Source of the DNA: Nitriliruptoraceae bacterium
Lineage (GTDB): Bacteria > Actinomycetota > Nitriliruptoria > Nitriliruptorales > Nitriliruptoraceae
Reading direction: 5' to 3'
NCBI GenBank assembly: GCA_007118045.1
Contig: SKTG01000489.1
Location: 1 to 7,215 of the forward strand
Length of the DNA: 7,215 bases
Shown: positions 1 through 4,256 of the stretch, piece after piece
How positions within the stretch are numbered: the first letter of the stretch is position 1
Layout of the letters: the number at the start of each line of letters is the position of its first letter
The notes under the pieces: model-generated
The model's database searches: none
What the model was told of the DNA's origin: nothing
Seen by the model: the letters and a program-made list of their open reading frames with translations, nothing else
Program-made: the position numbers and the translations under genes

Positions 1-918
1 CAGCGGGAGGCACTCCGTGAAGCTGTCGCTGGCCGGGTCGGGCTGACCGGCCTCGTCGAGGAGGTCGACGTAGAACTGGACGGCCTCGATGAACTCGGGC
101 TGGTCGAGCTGGGCGTTCCAGTCCATGTCGTACCAGACACCGCCGAAGGTGTTCACGACCGTGTTCAGGGGTGCCAGGTTGGCGCCCCAACCGGCGGCGC
201 CGCGCAGACAGATGCCGTAGAAGTTCTCGTCAGGGTCGTGCAGCTCCCTGGCGATGTCGGCGACCTCGTCCCAGGTGGGGCGCTCGGGCATCTCGATGCC
301 CTCCTCCTCGAAGATCTCCTCCTGGTACATCAGGAAGGACGATTCCCCGTAGAAGGGCACCGCGTGCAGGTCGCCCTCGTGGGAGAGCGTGTCGCGCACC
401 GGCTCGATGAAGTCCTCGTGGTCGTACTCGTCGTCACCCTCGTAGAACTCCGAGAGGTTCGTCAGCCAACCGTTCGCGGCCCAGATCGGTGCCTCGTAGT
501 TGCCGATGGTGACGATGTCGAACTGCCCCGCTTCCGTCGCGACGTCCTGGGTGACGCGGTCACGGAGCTGTTCCTCCGGCAGGATCACGAACTGGACGAA
601 GACCTCGTCCTGCTCGTCGTTGAAGCGGTCGGCCAACTCGTTCATGTCCTGCATCTGCGGGTTGTTGACCGCCGCGATCGTCACGGCCGTGGCGTCCTCC
701 GGGACCTCCTCCTCGTCGAGCTGCTCCTCGATCTCCTCGTCGGTCGCTGCCTCGGCGTCCGGGTCGTCGTCGGCGGCGTCGTCGTCGACGTCGGCGTCGT
801 CGATCGGATCGTCGGGCGCTTCCCCGTTCTCCGTCACGTCCGCGCCCTCACAGGCTGCAGCGGTCAGGGCGACGACCGCCAGAGCCGCCAGGAATCTCAC
901 TGGTTGGATACCACGCAT
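1..918 (-). CDS. Sugar/polyol ABC transporter substrate-binding lipoprotein (3' end beyond window)
   Basis: This is an extracellular family 1 solute-binding protein, expected to be anchored outside the membrane and to deliver a sugar or polyol to an ABC permease. The start is the ATG at 918-916, with AAGGAG at 930-925 six bases upstream. Residues 1-23 form a lipoprotein signal (MRGIQPVRFL..., lipobox TAAAC, Cys23). A linker at about 24-72 is roughly half Asp/Glu (26 of 49). The binding fold follows: TIAAVNNPQMQDM near 80-92, FDIVTIGNYEAPIW near 133-146, VPFYGESSFLMYQEEIF near 187-203 and YGICLRGAAGWGAN near 234-247. The last two resemble segments I recall from the SmoE/MtlE sorbitol-mannitol-binding group, so a polyol ligand is plausible but unproven. 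It is open at the left edge with 306 residues visible; these proteins usually have about 420-450. The permease genes are probably further left. The family call is firm and the ligand is inference. Confidence 0.93.
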   Translation of the reverse strand, partial: MRGIQPVRFLAALAVVALTAAACEGADVTENGEAPDDPIDDADVDDDAADDDPDAEAATDEEIEEQLDEEEVPEDATAVTIAAVNNPQMQDMNELADRFNDEQDEVFVQFVILPEEQLRDRVTQDVATEAGQFDIVTIGNYEAPIWAANGWLTNLSEFYEGDDEYDHEDFIEPVRDTLSHEGDLHAVPFYGESSFLMYQEEIFEEEGIEMPERPTWDEVADIARELHDPDENFYGICLRGAAGWGANLAPLNTVVNTFGGVWYDMDWNAQLDQPEFIEAVQFYVDLLDEAGQPDPASDSFTECLPL

Positions 919-924
919 CGTTCT

Positions 925-930
925 CTCCTT
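925..930 (-). promoter_or_regulatory. Ribosome binding site of the left binding-protein gene
   Basis: On the minus strand AAGGAG lies six bases before the ATG at 918-916, a near-ideal Shine-Dalgarno. It fixes the start so that the lipoprotein signal begins at residue 1. Confidence 0.85.
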
Positions 931-931
931 G

Positions 932-946
932 GCGCCGATACGGCGC
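932..946. repeat. 15-bp palindrome abutting the RBS
   Basis: GCGCCG and CGGCGC are perfect 6-bp arms separated by ATA. The element ends two bases before the AAGGAG of the minus-strand binding-protein gene. It could form a short, all-GC-pair hairpin in the leader beside the RBS, or be a dimeric repressor operator downstream of the promoter, as expected for a LacI- or DeoR-type sugar regulator. The sequence alone cannot separate these, and chance is possible at this GC content. Confidence 0.45.
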
Positions 947-991
947 GATCGTCCGTGCGGTCGACCTCGGCCCGCGATCGGACACTCTCCA

Positions 992-1042
992 GCGAAGAAA
1001 CTATCCGGGCGAGACGGCCCTGGGAAGCACGAGTTTCTGCGC
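992..1042. repeat. Inverted repeat (10/11 arms) in the divergent intergenic region
   Basis: GCGAAGAAACT (992-1002) and AGTTTCTGCGC (1032-1042) are inverted copies with one mismatch, 40 bp apart centre to centre, close to four helical turns. The AT-containing AGAAACT core stands out from very GC-rich surroundings. On the minus strand a weak promoter fits between the arms: -35-like TTCCCA (1026-1021) and -10-like TAGTTT (1003-998), 17 bp apart, with the -10 inside one arm. This would suit a pair of regulator sites on the left transport gene. The promoter match is poor (4/6 and 3/6). Confidence 0.4.
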
Positions 1043-1217
1043 GACACGGCTCGTCCGCCGCGGGTGACCCCGGCATCTGGTAGCGCAGCGGCTCGGCCGA
1101 TGATCCGGGGCGGTCTGCGGGCGGGCCGCCGCGGGCCGATCGTCGAGCCGCCTCGGGTCCGGGTCCCGGGGCCGCCGCCGTGTGCCGATGCTGGAGCCGC
1201 TCTACGGTGTGGGGATC

Positions 1218-1225
1218 GGAGAGGA
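1218..1225 (+). promoter_or_regulatory. Ribosome binding site choosing the GTG 1233 start
   Basis: GGAGAGGA sits 7 bases before the GTG at 1233. No comparable sequence precedes the in-frame ATG codons at 1182 or 1188. This decides the start of the hydrolase gene. Confidence 0.65.
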
Positions 1226-1232
1226 TGGGCCC

Positions 1233-1781
1233 GTGGCGCAACCTCGCATCGTCACGCGTCTCGGGCGCTCGGACGTGGTGGTGTTCGCGCCGCACGGTGG
1301 CGACATCGAACCCGGCTCCTCCGAGGTCGCCGACGCGATCGCCGGCGACGACCTGACCTACTACGAGTTCGCTGGGAACGATCCCACCGGCAACCGCATG
1401 CTGCACGTGCCGTCGACCGCCTTCGACGAACCGACCCTGCTCGCGCTCCTCGCGGTGGCCGAACGCGCGGTCGCGGTGCACGGTGCCCGCGGTCGCGATC
1501 CGATCGCCTGGGTCGGCGGACGCGACGTGCAGGGGCGGGACCGGGTGATCGAGTGCCTGCGTGACGCCGGCTTCACCGCCCGGGTCGCGGATGGTGCGCT
1601 CGCCGGCACCGACACACGGAACATCGTCAACCGGACCGCGACGAAAGGAGGCGTGCAGCTGGAGCTGACATGGGCGTTGCGGGAGCGCTTCTTCGACGGT
1701 GACGTACACGCTCGTCGACGGGCGGGACCGTCGGCGACGCTCCTGCGCTTCAGCGACGCGGTTCGGCTGGCCGTCCGGTGA
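1233..1781 (+). CDS. Poly-gamma-glutamate hydrolase family protein (PghP-like zinc peptidase)
   Basis: A 182-residue protein of the phage-type poly-gamma-glutamate hydrolase family (YoqZ/PghP-like, carboxypeptidase-A-like fold), which cleaves gamma-linked glutamate polymers with a zinc ion. Visible blocks are APHGGDIEPGSSE near 19-31 (likely metal ligands His21 and Glu26), NRMLHVPSTAFDEP near 54-67 (His58, probable third ligand), WVGGRD near 93-98, and DTRNIVNRTATKGGVQLEL near 127-145, where Glu144 is the likely catalytic acid. Residue roles are assigned by family analogy. I prefer the GTG at 1233, because GGAGAGGA (1218-1225) lies 7 bases upstream and this gives the usual family length; an ATG at 1182 would add 17 unconserved residues. 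There is no signal peptide, so it should act in the cytoplasm or be released by lysis. It stands alone, convergent with the next gene across 38 bp. No capsule-synthesis or phage genes are visible. Confidence 0.85.
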   Translation: MAQPRIVTRLGRSDVVVFAPHGGDIEPGSSEVADAIAGDDLTYYEFAGNDPTGNRMLHVPSTAFDEPTLLALLAVAERAVAVHGARGRDPIAWVGGRDVQGRDRVIECLRDAGFTARVADGALAGTDTRNIVNRTATKGGVQLELTWALRERFFDGDVHARRRAGPSATLLRFSDAVRLAVR

Positions 1782-1819
1782 GCGGTGCCGACCGAGCGCG
1801 GTGAGCACGTGGCCGCCGG

Positions 1820-2146
1820 TCAGTCGAAACGACCGCCCCGACGTTCGTGGCGTAGCCGTCGCATGCGCCGCCCGATCGCATCGGTGCGGATCTCGGTGAG
1901 GTCGGGGTCGATCCGCAGCACGGTCGGCGGCCTGCTGCGCAGGTCCAGCACCAGCCAGGTGCCATCGTCGACGCCCTCCGGGAGCAGCTCACGCGGCAGC
2001 CGGAGCTCGTCGCCACCGGGTCCCACGAGGAGTACCGCCGTCCGGTCGTCGACCACGCGGTCCAGCACCGCTCGGTCGGCCGGGATCCCCGAGGTCGCAT
2101 CGTGCCGGCGCTCGTCCGCGTCAGCCTCCTCGGCGTCACCGGGCAC
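1820..2146 (-). CDS. DUF3006-like small protein
   Basis: A 108-residue protein. Residues about 22-80 match the DUF3006 pattern: AVLDRV, then a stretch of the type AVLLVGPGGDELRLPRELLPEG near 37-58, then a closing strand LVLDLRSRPP. The fold is expected to be a small beta-barrel-like domain of unknown function. In other bacteria DUF3006 genes commonly sit beside ComEC/Rec2-type metallo-beta-lactamase genes, as here, which supports the call. The start is the GTG at 2146-2144, with GTGAGG seven bases upstream inside the end of the lactamase gene. The 11-nt overlap suggests translational coupling. The first 20 residues are acidic and the C-terminus (about 92-106) is Arg-rich. There is no signal peptide or membrane segment, although its partner is predicted to be exported. 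The role is unknown. Confidence 0.8.
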   Translation of the reverse strand: MPGDAEEADADERRHDATSGIPADRAVLDRVVDDRTAVLLVGPGGDELRLPRELLPEGVDDGTWLVLDLRSRPPTVLRIDPDLTEIRTDAIGRRMRRLRHERRGGRFD

Positions 2147-3161
2147 CGCTCGACCTCACGAGACTCGCGTCGAGGAGCGAACGCATCCCGGTGCTCGCCG
2201 CCGGCGCCGCTTCCTCCTCGTCCTGCCGGTCGCCGTGCTCGCCTTCCGGCCCGGGTGTGGGCTCACCCTCCCGCTCGGTCCGGATCGTCCAGTCGTTCCC
2301 GTCGGTCGCCATCGTGACCGTGCCGTGAACGGGTGTGCCGTAGACCGACACCTCGGCGTCCTCGAGACGGTCGAGCACCTCGGCGTGCGGGTGACCGTAG
2401 GGGTTGTTCTCGCTGGTGGAGTAGACCGCCACGGCCGGATCGACCGCTTCGAGCAGATCGGAGGTCGTCGAGGTGTCGGACCCGTGGTGGCCGAGCTGCA
2501 GGACGTCCGCCTCGAGGCTCTCCGTCGACTCCCGGACCATGCGCGCCTCCGTTGCGCGCTCGGCGTCGCCGGTGAACAACAGCGCTACGTCGCCGTAGGT
2601 GACGCGCATGGCCAGCCCGGCGTCGTGGAGGTCGTCGAGGTCGACGTCCTCGGGTGGGTTGACGACCTCGATGTCGAGCGGTCCGAGGGTCGTGCTGTCG
2701 CCAGTCCGGGGTTCCTCGTAGCGGGCGTCCGAGTCCTCCAGCGCGGTCAGGGCACGCTCGAAGGTCTGGGTGGTGGTCTCCGACCCCGACCACCACACCT
2801 CCGCCACCTCGAGCTGGTCCACGACCTGGTCGAACTGGCCGAGATGGTCGGCGTGCGGGTGGGTGACCACGATCAGGTCGAGGCCCTCGACCCCGTGGTC
2901 CTCCAACAGCGGCAGGAGGTCGGAGCGTTGCCAGTTGCCCGTGTCGATCAGCATCGCGACCTCATCGTGTCGGAGCAGGGTCGCGTCCCCGAGCCCGACG
3001 TCGAGGAAGTGCACCTCGAGGCCGTCCTCGGCGAACCGGTCCTCGCCGTCGAGGTCCCCGCCACCGTCGCCTCCGACCTGCCCGGGGTCCGCGGCGGTGC
3101 AGGCGACGAGCAGGGCCAGCGACGTGGCGCAGACGATCGGTCCTCGCATGGGTCCTGACAT
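2136..3161 (-). CDS. Secreted ComEC/Rec2-type metallo-beta-lactamase-fold lipoprotein
   Basis: A 341-residue MBL-fold hydrolase related to the extracellular domain of the competence protein ComEC/Rec2, probably a phosphodiesterase or nuclease outside the membrane. A short lipoprotein signal (PIVCATSLALLVAC, Cys21) and a Gly/Asp-rich linker (about 24-43) precede the fold. Motifs are LEVHFLDVGLGDATLL near 48-63, the metal site THPHADH (His101, His103, Asp105, His106), LLFTGDAE (Asp199), LQLGHHGSD (His225/His226) and NPYGHPH near 253-259. All expected metal ligands are present, so it looks active. A low-complexity tail of about 45 residues follows the fold. ATG codons at 3161 and 3149 are both possible and neither has a strong Shine-Dalgarno; both keep the lipobox. 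The frame stays open to 3404, but that would bury the signal peptide under 81 odd residues. It overlaps the DUF3006 gene by 11 nt. The substrate is unknown. Confidence 0.88.
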   Translation of the reverse strand: MSGPMRGPIVCATSLALLVACTAADPGQVGGDGGGDLDGEDRFAEDGLEVHFLDVGLGDATLLRHDEVAMLIDTGNWQRSDLLPLLEDHGVEGLDLIVVTHPHADHLGQFDQVVDQLEVAEVWWSGSETTTQTFERALTALEDSDARYEEPRTGDSTTLGPLDIEVVNPPEDVDLDDLHDAGLAMRVTYGDVALLFTGDAERATEARMVRESTESLEADVLQLGHHGSDTSTTSDLLEAVDPAVAVYSTSENNPYGHPHAEVLDRLEDAEVSVYGTPVHGTVTMATDGNDWTIRTEREGEPTPGPEGEHGDRQDEEEAAPAASTGMRSLLDASLVRSSGAR

Positions 3162-3222
3162 CGGGCCCCCGTCCACCCCGAGCCTGCCCCGGGTCAGTGT
3201 GCGTGGCCGATGGTACGCGCGA

Positions 3223-3259
3223 CGGGTGCGTCCCTCGCTGGGCCGCGAGGACGCACCCG
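3223..3259. repeat. Strong stem-loop, 15 bp with one bulge
   Basis: The arms 3223-3238 and 3245-3259 pair as CGGGTGCGTCC-(C)-TCGC with GCGAGGACGCACCCG, with one bulged C and a 6-nt loop (TGGGCC). No T-run follows on either strand. It could be a U-less terminator, a leader structure of a minus-strand transcript toward the lactamase gene, or part of a small RNA. Confidence 0.7.
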
Positions 3260-3260
3260 C

Positions 3261-3279
3261 CCCCCCGTTCGTCGGGGGG
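3261..3279. repeat. Second stem-loop, 7 bp, all G-C pairs
   Basis: CCCCCCG and CGGGGGG pair perfectly around the 5-nt loop TTCGT. It starts one base after the preceding hairpin, forming a tandem pair. No T-run adjoins it on either strand. Confidence 0.65.
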
Positions 3280-3344
3280 TCACCGCTGACCGCGTCTTCG
3301 TCGCGGCCGGCGTCGCGCTGCTCCGGGGTCGACCCGATCCTCCG

Positions 3345-3360
3345 TATGGTCTGGACCACC
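3345..3360. promoter_or_regulatory. dre-like GntR/HutC operator 1 (distal)
   Basis: The core TGGTCTGGACCA (3347-3358) is a perfect inverted repeat, TGGTC-TG-GACCA. It differs at one position from the core TGGTCTAGACCA of the DasR consensus I recall (ACTGGTCTAGACCACT); over 16 bp 12 match. It lies 184 bp upstream of the lactamase ATG and 168 bp upstream of the regulator GTG, so it could serve either direction. The consensus is from memory. Confidence 0.65.
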
Positions 3361-3472
3361 TCGCCGTCCCCGCGGTCGACCGGGCCGATCGGTGCCTGCA
3401 GCACCGGCTGGCAGTGGGGACGACCGCGTCACCAGCGATGGGGTCCTGGCGCTCGGCATCGGACCGTGCTGG

Positions 3473-3501
3473 TTGCGAGCGGTGGTCTATACCTCTAGCC
3501 T
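3473..3501 (+). promoter_or_regulatory. Candidate promoter of the regulator-kinase-transporter operon
   Basis: TTGCGA (3473-3478, 4/6 to a -35 consensus) and TAGCCT (3496-3501, fitting the loose actinobacterial TAnnnT) are 17 bp apart. The dre-like site at 3481-3496 fills the spacer, so a bound regulator would block polymerase. TATACC at 3488-3493 is an alternative -10 inside the operator, without a convincing -35. The leader would be only about 20 nt and would include the RBS. Confidence 0.4.
3481..3496. promoter_or_regulatory. dre-like GntR/HutC operator 2 (promoter-proximal)
   Basis: The segment GGTGGTCTATACCTCT matches the DasR 16-mer as I recall it at 12 of 16 positions, and its core (TGGTCTATACCT, 3483-3494) at 10 of 12. 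It is 31 bp before the start codon of a HutC-type GntR regulator, the place expected for autoregulation. Together with the site at 3345-3360 it gives two operators 136 bp apart centre to centre. Confidence 0.65.
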
Positions 3502-3506
3502 GCGCC

Positions 3507-3519
3507 GGAAGGAGAGGAG
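3507..3519 (+). promoter_or_regulatory. Ribosome binding site choosing the GTG 3528 start
   Basis: A long purine tract GGAAGGAGAGGAG ends 8 bases before the GTG at 3528. It decides this start over upstream in-frame codons reaching back to 3210. Confidence 0.8.
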
Positions 3520-3527
3520 CCGCTCGC

Positions 3528-4256
3528 GTGATCAAGTACCACTCGGTCCGGGACGAGGTCCGCGACCTCGTCGCTGGTCTCGAGGTGGGCGATGCGCTGC
3601 CGGCCGAACGAGGGCTGGCCGCGAGCCTCGGGGTCTCGCGCATGACCCTGCGTCGCGCGATCGACGAACTGGTCAGGGAGGGACACATCGTGCGACGGCA
3701 GGGAGCCGGCACCTTCGTCGCGGAGCCCAAGATCGCCCAGACGCTGACGGTCACCTCCTTCTCCCAGGACATGCGTCAGCGGGGCCTCGCACCGAGCAGC
3801 CGCACGCTCAGCCTCGAGGAGGCGCACGCCGGCCCCCAGCTCGGCCGTCGTCTGTCGATCTCGCCCTCGGAACGGATCCTGCGCATCGTGCGGTTGCGTT
3901 CGGCGGACGCGGCACCGATGGCGATCGAGACGCTGCACCTGCCGCTCGCGTTGATCGGTCCACTTGCGCCCGAGGACCTCGAGGACGCGTCGTTCTATGA
4001 CCTCCTGGCGCGCAACGGGGTCGTCATCGAGCACGGGCTGCAGACGATCGAACCCACGGTCACCGACGAGACGGAGTCCGAGCTGCTCGAGGTGCCGCTG
4101 CACTCCCCGGCCTTCCTGTTCGAGCGCGCCAGCTGGGACACACGGGGTGGCGCCGTCGAGTTCGTCCGCTCGGTCTACCGCGGGGACCGCTACAAGTTGA
4201 CCGCGGAACTGCATCCGACCCGTCTCGGGCAGAGCGCGGTCGGGGGACCGGCGTGA
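3528..4256 (+). CDS. GntR-family regulator, HutC subfamily (DasR/NagR-like)
   Basis: A 242-residue transcription factor that should bind operator DNA as a dimer and release it on binding a small effector, for DasR/NagR relatives an amino-sugar phosphate. Residues about 5-65 are the winged helix-turn-helix, with LPAERGLAASLGVSRMTLRRA near 24-44 and the wing HIVRRQGAGTFV near 53-64. Residues about 72-230 are the UTRA effector domain: LTVTSFSQDMRQRGL near 73-87, ERILRIVRLRSADAAPMAIE near 115-134, and EFVRSVYRGDRYKL near 211-224. Length equals that of NagR/DasR relatives. The GTG start has an excellent RBS. The stop overlaps the kinase start by 4 nt (GTGA), so the two are translationally coupled. 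A dre-like operator in its own promoter predicts autoregulation. The HutC assignment is firm; the DasR/NagR-type effector is inferred from operator and neighbours. Confidence 0.93.
   Translation: MIKYHSVRDEVRDLVAGLEVGDALPAERGLAASLGVSRMTLRRAIDELVREGHIVRRQGAGTFVAEPKIAQTLTVTSFSQDMRQRGLAPSSRTLSLEEAHAGPQLGRRLSISPSERILRIVRLRSADAAPMAIETLHLPLALIGPLAPEDLEDASFYDLLARNGVVIEHGLQTIEPTVTDETESELLEVPLHSPAFLFERASWDTRGGAVEFVRSVYRGDRYKLTAELHPTRLGQSAVGGPA

Larger units (their letters stand above)
919..1232. other. Divergent intergenic region, 314 bp, no gene seen
   Basis: It lies between the minus-strand binding-protein start and the plus-strand hydrolase start. Open frames crossing it are high-GC artefacts with low-complexity translations. 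It holds the RBS and palindrome next to 918, the 992-1042 inverted repeat and the RBS at 1218-1225. About 1045-1200 shows nothing I can name, and no dre-like operator occurs here. Confidence 0.6.
3162..3527. other. Divergent intergenic control region, 366 bp
   Basis: It separates the minus-strand lactamase/DUF3006 unit from the plus-strand regulator operon. It holds two adjacent GC-rich hairpins (3223-3259, 3261-3279), two dre-like operators (3345-3360, 3481-3496), a candidate promoter (3473-3501) and the regulator RBS (3507-3519). Reading frames of both flanking genes extend through it, but those extensions look non-coding, since the signal peptide and the winged-helix domain begin at the chosen starts. 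Confidence 0.7.

Noticed and set aside
720..806. Triplet-rich tract as a CRISPR or satellite array
   Set aside because: There are no unit repeats with spacers; it is coding sequence for Asp/Glu/Ala-rich linker residues in frame with the binding protein.
897..1808. Minus-strand 303-codon open frame across the divergent intergenic region and the hydrolase
   Set aside because: It is antisense to a recognisable zinc-hydrolase gene and overlaps the binding-protein start; its translation is Arg/Pro-rich with no family signature.
1790..1821. Possible bidirectional terminator between the convergent hydrolase and DUF3006 genes
   Set aside because: Only GACCG/CGGTC and GCGG/CCGC pair, with a 3-nt bulge and an 11-nt loop and no T-run; this is too weak at this GC content, although a terminator would be expected here.
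2770..2790. TGGTCTCCGACC in the lactamase gene as an operator
   Set aside because: The arm spacing is wrong for a HutC palindrome and it lies mid-gene in conserved coding sequence.
1785..3158. Plus-strand 457-codon open frame opposite the lactamase and DUF3006 genes
   Set aside because: Its translation has the Val/Gly/Arg-rich composition typical of antisense frames, and the minus strand carries complete MBL motifs and an export signal.
3162..3404. N-terminal extension of the lactamase by 81 residues
   Set aside because: It would place the lipoprotein signal internally and run through both hairpins and close to an operator; the extension is low-complexity and lacks an RBS.
3210..3527. N-terminal extension of the GntR regulator by 106 residues
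   Set aside because: The winged-helix domain begins directly at the GTG at 3528, which has a near-perfect RBS; the extension would span hairpins and operators.
3574..3585. Third dre-like site (TGGTCTCGAGGT) inside the regulator gene
   Set aside because: Only 8 of 12 core positions match and the right arm lacks the ACC triplet; it is compatible with chance in coding sequence.
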